A stretch of 64,000 bases of DNA from Methanoregula sp. UBA154. Lineage in GTDB: Archaea; Halobacteriota; Methanomicrobia; Methanomicrobiales; Methanospirillaceae. The notes beneath the pieces were generated by a model. The model made no database searches and was not told the origin of the DNA. It saw nothing but the letters and a program-made list of their open reading frames with translations. The stretch covers positions 1 through 64,000 of the forward strand of contig DAPW01000016.1 of assembly GCA_002502245.1 (NCBI GenBank), written 5' to 3'. Within the stretch, counting starts at the first letter, position 1. Each line of letters starts with the position of its first letter. Below are positions 51,104 through 59,523 of this stretch, piece after piece. The position numbers and the translations under genes were made by a program.

Positions 51104-52246
51104 ATGCCTTACAAGATCATCAATGCCGGTGCCTATCTCGATGGCCAAGTGAGGACCGGGATTCTCTCACGGGAAGATGCTGATCTTATCCATGAATTTT
51201 GCGAAGAGCGGAAAGCAACAAAGCATATCTCAGAAGCTACCGCGCTGGTCACATCGAAGGGTCTGTCAAAGTTTGCACCATTGATCGCACCCTTCAAACA
51301 GTGTAAGACTCAGGACATCATTAAGGCGATCAATGCCATTGAAACGAGGTGGAAGCAGAACACCCGGCGGTTGAGGATCTACTATCTCAAAGAATTTGCA
51401 CATTGGTTGATAGATGAAGGGTATAATTCCACTATCAATATCAAGAAACTGGATAGTATCAAACCACCAACGGCAGACAAGGCAACCAAGACCGCATCCC
51501 AGATGATACCAGAAGAAAAGATAGATGAGATGATACGATCCTGCAAGAACCCCCGGGATCGGGCATTAATCAGCTTCATGTATGAAGGTGCACTCAGGCC
51601 AATTGAAGTGAGAGAGGCAACATGGGACCAGATCACCTTTGATCAATACGGTGCAATATTCAACACGTCTAAAAAGACCGGCAGGCCACGGTATATCAGG
51701 CTCATCAGTTATTACGGGTACCTTGCAGCATGGAAAGCCGATTATCACCCAGGCACACCAAAAGGGAACGCGAGGGTATTCGTCACGGGCACGGGTAAAA
51801 TACTATCCCGGCAGTATTTTGATTCTATTATTGCCCGGGCAGCGCAGACAGCCGGTCTTAAAGGTGTATTCCCTTACATCATCAGGCATAGCCGGATAAC
51901 TGCAATGGTCACACAAAAGATACCGGAAAGCGTCATTAAATTACAGGCATGGGGCAACATAGCAACACCTATGATGGCAACCTATACCCATCTATCCAAT
52001 GACCAGATGGATGATGTTTTGCTGGAGACTGCCGGGGTTAAGCGTGTAGGTCGCCCAAAGGGTCCAAGCATGAAGCCAGTACAATGCCCGCATTGTTCCA
52101 CCGTCAATGTACCCGGGGCTCAATTCTGTACCCGGTGTGGACGGTCATTAACTGAAGAAGCAGAGAGCGAGGAGGAGGAAGTTAGAAAATTTGCAGCAGA
52201 CCCGGCTAAACTTCGTCGTCTTGCAGATTTCTTAGAGAATGGATAA
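51104..52246 (+). CDS. Tyrosine recombinase (integrase) with C-terminal zinc ribbon
   Basis: 380 aa. N-terminal SAM-like domain (about 1-120), catalytic domain with YEGALRPIEVREATWDQI (Arg I), IRHSRITAMV (His-x-x-Arg) and the nucleophile Tyr in MMATYTHLS. The extra C-terminus has CPHCSTVNVPGAQFCTRCGRS, a zinc ribbon. Start at ATG 51104; upstream frame uses TTG and no good start. It is the integration enzyme of the element in 51.1-55.9 kb. The attachment sites are not resolved. Confidence 0.92.
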   Translation: MPYKIINAGAYLDGQVRTGILSREDADLIHEFCEERKATKHISEATALVTSKGLSKFAPLIAPFKQCKTQDIIKAINAIETRWKQNTRRLRIYYLKEFAHWLIDEGYNSTINIKKLDSIKPPTADKATKTASQMIPEEKIDEMIRSCKNPRDRALISFMYEGALRPIEVREATWDQITFDQYGAIFNTSKKTGRPRYIRLISYYGYLAAWKADYHPGTPKGNARVFVTGTGKILSRQYFDSIIARAAQTAGLKGVFPYIIRHSRITAMVTQKIPESVIKLQAWGNIATPMMATYTHLSNDQMDDVLLETAGVKRVGRPKGPSMKPVQCPHCSTVNVPGAQFCTRCGRSLTEEAESEEEEVRKFAADPAKLRRLADFLENG

Positions 52247-52247
52247 A

Positions 52248-52775
52248 TTAAGATTTAATTTTTTTCCGCTCTCGAAAAATCGCAGTTTTGCAGGCCGGAC
52301 AATTCTTTGCCCGGACACCCGGAAAACGTCTCCCGCACCTATGGCAGACAACCAGAACTGATTTTTTATTGTGTCGGTAAGACTCCCTTATCCGGTGGTC
52401 TATATCGACTGGGGAAATCCCTTCAAGTTCCCATGATTTGATTTTTTTATTTAAACGGCAAAGGAAAACACGGGCACGCGTTTTTGCCTTTTCTGGAGGC
52501 TGTATTAAGGGTGTAATTTTCTGTCTTTGGGGGAGATGTTTAACTGACGTCCCTACTGGATTGATTTTAATGTTCAACCGGATACTTGCATCGACTGGAA
52601 CAGCCCGGATTCTTGTATCACCCTTAAAAAGTTCATATTGCCCATTATATGTGTAAAGAGAATAATCTCCCAATAAAAAAATACATTTTTTATTATTAGG
52701 GTTAAAAAGAGCCTCTGATGCTAATATAGACAAGCGGGCCTCATAACTTTTCCTAAATTCTGATTTTAAAGTCAT
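52248..52775 (-). CDS. Unknown protein with C-terminal zinc ribbon
   Basis: 175 aa. N-terminal part beta-rich (YDYSLYTYNGQYELFKG type strands, exact family unknown); the C-terminus reads VVCHRCGRRFPGVRAKNCPACK, a CxxC...CxxC zinc ribbon. Stop lies one base after the integrase stop (convergent). Its first 27 bases are copied imperfectly just upstream (52778-52807). AT-rich codons mark it as part of the element. Confidence 0.6.
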   Translation of the reverse strand: MTLKSEFRKSYEARLSILASEALFNPNNKKCIFLLGDYSLYTYNGQYELFKGDTRIRAVPVDASIRLNIKINPVGTSVKHLPQRQKITPLIQPPEKAKTRARVFLCRLNKKIKSWELEGISPVDIDHRIRESYRHNKKSVLVVCHRCGRRFPGVRAKNCPACKTAIFRERKKIKS

Positions 52776-52807
52776 ATTTTTCTAAATTCTTAATTTTAAG
52801 GTCATAT
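52751..52807. repeat. Tandem duplication of the gene start
   Basis: CTAAATTCTGATTTTAAAG and TCATAT at 52753-52777 recur as CTAAATTCTTAATTTTAAGG and TCATAT at 52782-52807. The second copy has a stop codon after seven codons, so only the first can start the gene. Confidence 0.55.
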
Positions 52808-52847
52808 GTAACCGATTATGTAACGTTTTTTTCGATGTTAGAAGTGT

Positions 52848-52868
52848 CAATGTCGATATAAGACATTG
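52848..52868 (+). promoter_or_regulatory. Operator overlapping the TATA box of the RHH gene
   Basis: CAATGTC-GATATAA-GACATTG: a perfect 7-bp inverted repeat whose seven-base centre is the TATA-like GATATAA. A repressor here would block transcription directly. It is 22 bases upstream of ATG 52890. Confidence 0.65.
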
Positions 52869-52889
52869 AAGTTATTGAGGTTATTGGTC

Positions 52890-53036
52890 ATGCAAAAAAC
52901 AGTTGCCTTGAGCATTGACGAGACTGTTGTTACCCTTATCGATGAAACACGAGGGGACGTACCGCGCTCTAGAATTGTCGAGAGAGCTCTACGGGACTAC
53001 CTAAATTTACCAGCAATCAAGATTCGTCAGAGGTGA
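52890..53036 (+). CDS. Ribbon-helix-helix regulator (CopG/Arc type)
   Basis: 48 aa, read from the sequence: MQKTVALSIDETVVTLIDET then RGDVPRSRIVERALRDYLN. This is a short beta strand followed by two helices, the RHH fold, as in plasmid copy-number regulators and antitoxins. GAGGTTATT sits just upstream of the ATG. The inverted repeat over its own TATA box suggests autorepression. Stop overlaps the region before the next gene, so the four genes that follow may be co-transcribed. Confidence 0.75.
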   Translation: MQKTVALSIDETVVTLIDETRGDVPRSRIVERALRDYLNLPAIKIRQR

Positions 53037-53041
53037 GGGTT

Positions 53042-53215
53042 ATGACTAAAACATCAGATGGCAACCGGGTTTTTTTCAGCCGAGGTGCGATTATCTCGTG
53101 GGGGAAGAGCATCGGTCTCACACCTCAAGACGCATTAGCCTTTATGCAAAGCGAGGGCGTGATTATCGTTGATAACGAACCGGCAACAGGGGGGTGTCAT
53201 GAGCGAAACATTTGA
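53042..53215 (+). CDS. Small protein of the integrated element
   Basis: 57 aa, ATG 53042 (GGTGAGGGTT upstream). MTKTSDGNRVFFSRGAIISW then GKSIGLTPQDALAFMQSEGV, possibly a small helix-turn-helix-like or adaptor protein; not recognised. Five bases after the RHH stop; overlaps the 35-aa frame that follows. Confidence 0.55.
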   Translation: MTKTSDGNRVFFSRGAIISWGKSIGLTPQDALAFMQSEGVIIVDNEPATGGCHERNI

Positions 53216-53306
53216 CCGGGCATTAGAGAAGCCCCCCACTGCATCCACAGAGGGGCTTTGTTGCGTTCCTGTCGACGTTTTAGCCGGCGTAAGGTTTTGC
53301 ATATGA
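53199..53306 (+). CDS. Very small frame between two element genes
   Basis: 35 codons, ATG 53199 (after GGGGTG) to TGA 53304-53306, which overlaps the ATPase ATG (53303) as ATGA. Contains AAGCCCC...GGGGCTT (53226-53260), an inverted repeat that may be a hairpin. The coupling suggests translation, but the product is unremarkable. Confidence 0.35.
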   Translation: MSETFDRALEKPPTASTEGLCCVPVDVLAGVRFCI

Positions 53307-54781
53307 CGGAAGCGATTGACCAGCAGGGCCCCGCTATCAAGGTTCAATCGAATATTCCCGATGATATTCAGACATTAAAATTGGCACGAGATGCAGGTGG
53401 ACTTGATGATGAGGGTGAAAAGATTTTTCAAGAGTTCCGAAGCAAGTATCCCGAATATTTTTCAGCAGATACACCTTTAGAAAAACAGAAAACGTTTTTT
53501 CAAACAATCAAGGTTAAACAACGACTTGCCGAGGAAGAAAAAATACAATCTGCACGGAAACTCGACGATACGGTTGTTAAACTTCAGAAAGAACGAGAGA
53601 CCAAAGCGAAACAACAAGAATTAAGTAACAAAGCTGTTACGATCCTGAAAACTGGTAAACCAATGGACACGTTCCGCAAGGGTTACTACCTTAACCATTG
53701 CGGTGATGACGAAATATTAAGAGCCATCATCTACGCCAGAGTCCTCCAGTCCAGCCGAACAACGAAAGGTTTGCAGGTATTCATTACAGGGGATAAAGGT
53801 AGTGGGAAGAGTAGCGCGGTGAAGTCAGCCGTGAACCTCATTCCCCCAGAGAAAGTCAGTGAAGGAAGTTTCTCAGACAAAGCCTTTTTTCTGAAACTGG
53901 AGAAAAAAGATAAACCCGTCGTGTATCTGGATGACATCACGCTTACAGAATCTCAGGTTGCGACCATCAAACGCGCAATGACAAATTTTCAGAGAGTTAC
54001 CGAACATAACACAATCGTCGAACATAAGTTAGTGGTGATCGCGATCCCTGCCCGGTCTCTATGGCTTGGTAGTGCAGTATCTGAAACCGGAGACGACCAG
54101 CTTAAAGACAGGTTTCTTACGCTTGGTATCCAGAACAGCCCGGAGAGCGACAAGGAGTATGTCGCTTGGGAATTACAGCGAAGGAAAGAAGGGCGGTCAG
54201 AGTATGCTATCACCGAAGATGTAAATCTGTCTCGTGCAATGCTTCAGCATATCAACGAACATGAGTTTGTGGTTGCCGGGGTCGACTGGGTCGAGTTTAC
54301 GTACACTTCAGACCGGCGTTTAATCAACATCTGTCTCGACCTGATGGAGGCGAACGCAATCCTTCACTATCATCAACGCGAACACGAAGAGAAAGATGGC
54401 GTGATTATCGTTCACCCTGTAGCTGATGACCTTAACGCCGCGCTCGACTTCTCAATGTTCAGGTTTACCGATAAAAACGCTGACGGTAGATTGACGAAAG
54501 CTGAGCGAGCATTAGACAATATAATCCAAGATGACATAGGGGGGAGGGCAGAGCAGAATTATTTCGAGACTAGGGTTGTCGAGCTTTTCGGTAAATCCGT
54601 TACGCGAGTGAGGACTCTTTTGTATGGTCGCAACGGAACCTCACTGAATATTAAAGGCGGATTGTTAGAGAAGGCACCTTGGTATTCGCTGGATGTTGAC
54701 CAAGACACCCGCAAGAATGTAATTCGGGTCAAGAAGCACAAGAATAACAACTTCGACCAATTTGCGAGGATAACACCATGA
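53303..54781 (+). CDS. P-loop ATPase, probable replication protein of the integrated element
   Basis: 492 aa from ATG 53303. N-terminal part is helical with a coiled-coil-like stretch (KVKQRLAEEEKIQSARKLDD, about 70-110). Walker A GDKGSGKSS at about 163-171, Walker B PVVYLDD (about 205-211). Then DRFLTLGI and a longer C-terminal part ending KKHKNNNFDQFARITP. The helicase/initiator type found in archaeal plasmids and viruses fits best, but no named family is certain. Codons are AT-rich, unlike the host genes. Confidence 0.7.
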   Translation: MTEAIDQQGPAIKVQSNIPDDIQTLKLARDAGGLDDEGEKIFQEFRSKYPEYFSADTPLEKQKTFFQTIKVKQRLAEEEKIQSARKLDDTVVKLQKERETKAKQQELSNKAVTILKTGKPMDTFRKGYYLNHCGDDEILRAIIYARVLQSSRTTKGLQVFITGDKGSGKSSAVKSAVNLIPPEKVSEGSFSDKAFFLKLEKKDKPVVYLDDITLTESQVATIKRAMTNFQRVTEHNTIVEHKLVVIAIPARSLWLGSAVSETGDDQLKDRFLTLGIQNSPESDKEYVAWELQRRKEGRSEYAITEDVNLSRAMLQHINEHEFVVAGVDWVEFTYTSDRRLINICLDLMEANAILHYHQREHEEKDGVIIVHPVADDLNAALDFSMFRFTDKNADGRLTKAERALDNIIQDDIGGRAEQNYFETRVVELFGKSVTRVRTLLYGRNGTSLNIKGGLLEKAPWYSLDVDQDTRKNVIRVKKHKNNNFDQFARITP

Positions 54782-55035
54782 AACCTCTCGATAACACCAT
54801 ACAAACCACCATACCCTACCGAAATAAAAACACCAAGAACATCACAAAACCAAGAGAGAGAGTAATCATTCAAAGTTCGATTCTTGCATTTTACGTTCTT
54901 TCACTTTTTGAAAAAAAGGTGTTTTTGGTGTTCCTACGTCATAGACCAATGGTGGTCTCATTGTATTGTCATGGTGTTCGCGGTGTTGGGGAAATGTCCC
55001 TCTTCCTGATGGATAAGAGGCATTACGTGAGGTAA
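54778..55035 (+). CDS. Small hypothetical protein of the element
   Basis: 85 aa. ATG 54778 overlaps the ATPase stop (ATGA). The sequence is basic and hydrophobic with no recognised domain; only the coupling supports translation. Confidence 0.4.
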   Translation: MKPLDNTIQTTIPYRNKNTKNITKPRERVIIQSSILAFYVLSLFEKKVFLVFLRHRPMVVSLYCHGVRGVGEMSLFLMDKRHYVR

Positions 55036-55041
55036 CAGGAT

Positions 55042-55344
55042 ATGATTAGCACAGCAAACAACGAAACGTGCCAGAAAACCGGAGATATTCCCGGAAAAAT
55101 TCCGGACAGGCTGACCAGGGATGATGTACTCAGGCTCAGCTCACATCTTATCCGGTCGCTTCATAAGCGCGTGAACGTTGCCAGGTTCAAGGAACAGAGC
55201 TCAGACAGTGCGAAATTGTCACATATACGAGCCCTAATCGCGGTTCTCCAGGTTTACGGTGCGATCCTGCGAGATGATGAACTTGAGACCCTAAAGCAAC
55301 GGGTAGAGGCGCTTGAACGGTTGAAAGGAGATGTTAAACAATGA
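55042..55344 (+). CDS. Hypothetical protein of the element
   Basis: 100 aa: RLTRDDVLRLSSHLIRSLHKRV and a long C-terminal helix with DDELETLKQRVEALERL, probably a coiled coil. Its stop overlaps the next ATG (55341-55344, ATGA). Better codon use than 54778-55035. Confidence 0.6.
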   Translation: MISTANNETCQKTGDIPGKIPDRLTRDDVLRLSSHLIRSLHKRVNVARFKEQSSDSAKLSHIRALIAVLQVYGAILRDDELETLKQRVEALERLKGDVKQ

Positions 55345-55904
55345 CTGTAACAGGTGGAACGCTCACAAAAAAAGTAGAGAAGATGCTTGAATCGCTCACA
55401 CCGGTCGAGAAAGCCCGGTACATGTCCGGGGAGTGGTGGAGGCTTGCCGATGAATTTTCGACAGGGAAAAACGTCACAGCCCTAGAGAAGGATCTCAAAA
55501 CCATCGAAGACCGGTATATTTTATCAATGGGTGCGGTTGATTTCATCCGGTACCATCAGGAACGATATAAACTCGACATAAGGGAATGGGGCGCGCGGTT
55601 TATCCACACATACCTTGCCGGTCTTGAACAGCAGTATACGCTCATCAGTTTGCTTCTTGCCGAGATGGAGGATCGCGCCATGATAAATGAGATGAAGATA
55701 CCTGATGAGGTCAAAGAAGACCCGCTATGGAAATACGAGCACGAAACGTCCCGGCGGCTGATAGCGGTTCTTGAGGAGCGGCAGCGTTCCATCGCGAAAG
55801 AGATTAAAGACTGTCTTGCTGCGGATTTCTGGGAGATCCGTAACCTACCCCGCCCGGTGATAGAACTAAGACCCGATCCCGTGTATATAATCGGCTCTCA
55901 GTGA
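55341..55904 (+). CDS. Helical hypothetical protein of the element
   Basis: 187 aa. Mostly helical, with MLESLTPVEKARYMSGEWWR, VDFIRYHQERYKLDIREWGA and a long Glu/Lys-rich helix near the C-terminus. No recognised family. Last gene of the element in this direction. The following 55905-56159 has no gene. Confidence 0.65.
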   Translation: MTVTGGTLTKKVEKMLESLTPVEKARYMSGEWWRLADEFSTGKNVTALEKDLKTIEDRYILSMGAVDFIRYHQERYKLDIREWGARFIHTYLAGLEQQYTLISLLLAEMEDRAMINEMKIPDEVKEDPLWKYEHETSRRLIAVLEERQRSIAKEIKDCLAADFWEIRNLPRPVIELRPDPVYIIGSQ

Positions 55905-55975
55905 AATACATATCTTCCTAAAAATTCGTCAAACCTGCGATGAACTAACTAAACGCTGGCGAATCAGTGAGGCTC

Positions 55976-55990
55976 TCTTAACCTGTCCAA
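55976..55990. repeat. Short repeat shared with the cdc6 upstream region
   Basis: TCTTAACCTGTCCAA here, TCTTAACCTGTGCCAA at 58269-58284. Both are followed by a GTTA block and a TGCnT/GCATG-like stretch. Confidence 0.35.
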
Positions 55991-56159
55991 GCGGTTAAAT
56001 CTTGTTACACACGTATTGCATGTTAACACCGACAGCAGACCGCGCCAGTTGGATTTTTTGACGTTTCTCTACTCTGATAGGGAAATTAAAGGGGTAGTAA
56101 AAAAAGGGAGCTGTGGAAGGGATCTTACTGTACGGAATTTTTCATTTGCCCAAGACCGA

Positions 56160-57086
56160 TTAATCCACGTAGTCGATAATTTTCTGGGCTGGGTAATATC
56201 TAATTTGATACACCTCTCCTCCTTTACTAACACGTAATGCATATACATTTCCGCCTTGATTACTCCATGTCCCATGCTCTTCGATTGAATCTCTTGAATT
56301 TGGATAGTAAAATTTTACCGAATAAGTACCATCAGCTCTAAACTGATATTCATCGACCGCAATTTTCGAATTATAAAGCTCCTCACGAATCGTCCAAACG
56401 CCAATTATCGGATCTTGTGTTGACACTGCTGACGTGACCTGACTCATGGGCTGGAGCGTGCCGTATCCCTGTGTCGTCTGTCCCGGTACGACATAGACCG
56501 AGCCCTCGTAATCATAGTACCCGCTCATCGTCAGCCGGAGTATATGGTTTCCCGCCGGTATGCCGCTCACTTTACCTGGTGTTGTTCCTAAATAGTTGCC
56601 ATCGATCAGGATACTGGCGCCATTTGGGTTTGAGTATACCATCACACTGCCGGTTGTTTCGGTTTCCTCAACAGGGACTGTCGGGTTTGAAGTTGTTATT
56701 ATCCCAACGGGTGTCTGCGTGGCGGCAATGGTTATCAGTGTGGTGGCAGGGTGTATCCCAGGGCGATAAAATTTATTATCAAGATTATCTGCAAAAGCAA
56801 TTGTATCGGTTTTAGGGTCATAAATAAATGATTGTCCCCCACTGGGAACTGAATATTCGTTCTCTCTGATTTTTATCCATGTGCCTTCAGCATTTTCGAA
56901 ATTAAAGACATTAACAATAATTCGTCCATCGGCAAAAAAATTGAGAGTACCCAATGTAGTACCATTGTAAACATCTGGGACAACCCAAATCCCGACGATT
57001 GGGTCAACTGATGTTTTATTTTCACCAAAACACCCGGCAGTTATCAGAGTTCCAACTAGTAAAACAATAAAAAGGAGATATTTCAT
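56160..57086 (-). CDS. PEGA-domain lipoprotein
   Basis: 308 aa. Signal peptide with lipobox ITAGC (Cys 19). First block (about 25-105) and last block (about 215-305) are copies of one domain: DPIVGIWVVP / DPIIGVWTIR, and each ends in a YSV/YAL strand with GTW. The PEGA domain sits between (about 145-210; YSNPNGASILIDGNYLG, GIPAGNHILRLTMSGYYDY). Surface-bound, no enzyme motif. Confidence 0.85.
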   Translation of the reverse strand: MKYLLFIVLLVGTLITAGCFGENKTSVDPIVGIWVVPDVYNGTTLGTLNFFADGRIIVNVFNFENAEGTWIKIRENEYSVPSGGQSFIYDPKTDTIAFADNLDNKFYRPGIHPATTLITIAATQTPVGIITTSNPTVPVEETETTGSVMVYSNPNGASILIDGNYLGTTPGKVSGIPAGNHILRLTMSGYYDYEGSVYVVPGQTTQGYGTLQPMSQVTSAVSTQDPIIGVWTIREELYNSKIAVDEYQFRADGTYSVKFYYPNSRDSIEEHGTWSNQGGNVYALRVSKGGEVYQIRYYPAQKIIDYVD

Positions 57087-57181
57087 ATCGCGTGCCTTTC
57101 ATTTGTTTGACGATAAATGTTCTTATGTGACGACCCATGCAAAGTCATCGCTCATCCGCATTGATGGCAGAACCCTGCCCT

Positions 57182-57194
57182 GCGTTTCTGTTGG
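57182..57194 (-). repeat. ORB-like repeat, copy 1
   Basis: Minus strand CCAACAGAAACGC followed by AGGGCAGGG, which resembles archaeal origin-recognition boxes (CCAGTGGAAACGAAGGGG type). Recurs at 57904-57916, part of a 33-base near-identical direct repeat (57171-57203 and 57892-57925). Confidence 0.4.
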
Positions 57195-57316
57195 TGTTTC
57201 TCTCTATATTTTGTCAGCCAGAGAAGCTCATTGGAGTTTCGCATTCCCGGTAAATAGCACATCGACAGATTTATTGTTCTATCGTTATCTACGATTATTT
57301 AAGGGAGAAAACAGCA

Positions 57317-57868
57317 ATGGCGAAATTCTGTCCTGAATGTGCACATCCAATAAGTGATAATAGTCTGCCGTTCTGCGCAAAATGCGGAGCTAAACTTCCC
57401 ACGACTTCAGCAGAAGCGCAACCATCAGCAATCCAATCAACAGTAACGTCGCAATCACGGATTTCTACTCAAAACGAGAAAGATAAATTCGATCGGAATT
57501 CTGTAATTAAGGTAATTTTACTCGTTTTTGTGGGATCGTTAATATTGTTCATGGTGATTCTTCCTTTCGCCTACAACAACTTTGATTTGAGTTTTTCTTC
57601 CCTTACGGGTTACCAAGTTAGAGTGATTTATCCTGGACAATGGACAGGTGGATATGCTGTTGACAATTCAGCATTAACCTACATTACTGGATCAGGTACA
57701 AGGACGTATGATGTTCAAACTCCCACGGTAATAGTTGCTATTGCTGCGAAAAAGGAAGATACCTCATCACAACGTCTTACTGTTCAGATTTTGAAGGGGG
57801 GGAAAGTAATTAAATCTGACTTTACTGATGCCCCGAAGGGTACGATCGCGAGCGTTTACCAGATATAA
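57317..57868 (+). CDS. Zinc-ribbon membrane protein
   Basis: 183 aa. N-terminal zinc ribbon (CPECAHPISDNSLPFCAKCG, residues 5-24), a Ser/Thr/Gln-rich linker, one membrane helix (about 64-87, VIKVILLVFVGSLILFMVIL), then a beta-rich extracellular domain of about 95 residues. Common domain order for methanogen surface proteins. ATG 57317 after GGGAGAAAACAGC. T-run 57870-57877 follows. Confidence 0.8.
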   Translation: MAKFCPECAHPISDNSLPFCAKCGAKLPTTSAEAQPSAIQSTVTSQSRISTQNEKDKFDRNSVIKVILLVFVGSLILFMVILPFAYNNFDLSFSSLTGYQVRVIYPGQWTGGYAVDNSALTYITGSGTRTYDVQTPTVIVAIAAKKEDTSSQRLTVQILKGGKVIKSDFTDAPKGTIASVYQI

Positions 57869-57869
57869 C

Positions 57870-57877
57870 TTTTTTTT
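57870..57877 (+). terminator. T-run terminator after the zinc-ribbon gene
   Basis: Eight T residues directly after the TAA. Confidence 0.5.
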
Positions 57878-57903
57878 AATTCCTGTTCCCGAAGCCCCGC
57901 CCC

Positions 57904-57916
57904 GCGTTTCTGTTGG
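57904..57916 (-). repeat. ORB-like repeat, copy 2
   Basis: Minus strand CCAACAGAAACGC followed by GGGGCGGGG. Same orientation as copy 1, about 720 bp away, at the upstream edge of the cdc6 intergenic region. Confidence 0.4.
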
Positions 57917-58319
57917 CGTTTCTCTGTGCCGATTGGATAAACGATGAGGACAAATGAAAATAACCCCTGTTTTGATAGTATGAATTGACTGGTCAATATC
58001 TCCCGAACAACTATCCAAAAACTATAATATTGCCTTATTGATCTGAACACGCCCTCATTATGGATTAGGCTTCGATTGCCAAAATAAGCCCGTCTTGAAA
58101 CTTTGCGCAGAATATCTGTTTTTTACCATCATACATTCAAAACTTTTTTTTCCAAAAGAAAAAATTCAAAATAGCTCCCCCCCTTTACAATAATAATTCT
58201 CACTCTCTGCAGGTCCCGTTTTGATTCTTTGTTTTTCCGAGTGTTCCAGTCTGTCTTGTCAGGGGCAGTCTTAACCTGTGCCAATGCAGTTATTACCGAT
58301 GCGGTAAACGTGTATAGCA

Positions 58320-59453
58320 ATGAAGAAGAACCTGCTGATGTGGGACGAATCACTCTTCCGCGACCCGGATGTGCTGGAGATCGACTACGTTCCTGAGCAG
58401 TTCGAGTTCCGGGATACCCAGATGCGCGAGCTCGCGTTCCAGATCCGGCCCGGTCTCCGTGGAGGCAGGCCGCTCAATACAGTCTGCAAGGGCCTGCCGG
58501 GTACGGGAAAGACCACGAGCATCAAGAAACTCTTTGCCGAGATTGAGGAGACCACAAAGAAACTCGTGCCGGTCTATATCAACTGCCAGATCGACAACAC
58601 CAAGTTTGCCATTGTATCTCAGATCTATAAGAAGCTCTCCGGTCACCTCCCCCCTTCATCCGGGACCTCGTTCAAGCAGGTATTCGATGCGGTTGCCCGC
58701 ATCCTCGTCAAGGAGGATATCGTGCTCCTCGTCACGCTCGATGATGCGAACTACCTCCTGTACGAAAACGAGATCAACAAGGTGCTCTATACCCTTCTCC
58801 GCTCGCACGAGACATATGAAGGAACCCGCATCGGCGTGATTGTGATCATCAGCGATATGGATGTCGACCTCTCGCGGGCGGTGGATGCCCGGGTAGCTTC
58901 GGTGTTCCGGCCTACAGAGATCTACTTCCCCCCCTACAGCGATGAGGAGATCCGCGAGATTATGAAAGTCCGCGTGGTCCAGGGGCTGTTCCCCGGTGTC
59001 CTTTCTGACGAACTGCTCGACCTTGTCGTCCGGCAGACAACGGTCAGCGGGGACCTCCGTGTGGGTATCGACCTCCTGAAGCGGGCAGCGCTGTCTGCGG
59101 AACGGGCTGCCCGGCGCAGTATTGAGCGGGAGGATATCTGCGGGGCCTACGAGATCTCGAAATACCTGCACCTGAACTATACGACCAGGACGCTCAAGGA
59201 CGAGGAGCGCCTTGTCCTGCGGTCACTTGCAGAACGGAGTTTAAAAGAGCATGAGATGAATGCAGGGGATGTGTACAAGGAGATCAAGGAATCGGATACT
59301 ATCGGGTATACCCGGTTTTACGAGATCGTCAAGAAAATGGACGCCATGCGCCTTATAAACCTGCAATACCGGGAAGGAAAAGGCAGGACCCGGATCATTA
59401 CGCTCAGGTATGATCCGGAGAAGGTGCTCGAATACCTCAGAGAGCGCCACTAA
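58320..59453 (+). CDS. cdc6: Orc1/Cdc6 replication initiator
   Basis: 377 aa. AAA+ domain with Walker A GLPGTGKTT (about 59-67) and a Walker B LLVTLDDAN in which the usual DE pair is DD. The sensor-2 region is followed by a winged helix (about 290-377, EERLVLRSLAERSL and GYTRFYEIVKKMDAMRL). Binds origin ORB sites and loads MCM. The AT-rich upstream region is a candidate origin. Codon use is that of the host, so it is not part of the element. Confidence 0.93.
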   Translation: MKKNLLMWDESLFRDPDVLEIDYVPEQFEFRDTQMRELAFQIRPGLRGGRPLNTVCKGLPGTGKTTSIKKLFAEIEETTKKLVPVYINCQIDNTKFAIVSQIYKKLSGHLPPSSGTSFKQVFDAVARILVKEDIVLLVTLDDANYLLYENEINKVLYTLLRSHETYEGTRIGVIVIISDMDVDLSRAVDARVASVFRPTEIYFPPYSDEEIREIMKVRVVQGLFPGVLSDELLDLVVRQTTVSGDLRVGIDLLKRAALSAERAARRSIEREDICGAYEISKYLHLNYTTRTLKDEERLVLRSLAERSLKEHEMNAGDVYKEIKESDTIGYTRFYEIVKKMDAMRLINLQYREGKGRTRIITLRYDPEKVLEYLRERH

Positions 59454-59523
59454 CCCACGTCGCAATATTTCAAAAATATTATCTATCCCAAACCCCTCAT
59501 CTATGATGCAGGGGTTTTCTTTC

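Larger units (their letters stand above)
57869..58319. other. Probable replication origin region next to cdc6
   Basis: 450 bases, AT-rich (especially 58040-58200), between the zinc-ribbon gene and orc1/cdc6. Contains the ORB-like repeat copy 2, runs of C (CCCCCCC near 58176) and TTCCAGT plus AGGGGC around 58245. The cdc6 gene lies directly downstream, as at many archaeal origins. No gene is seen. Confidence 0.5.
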
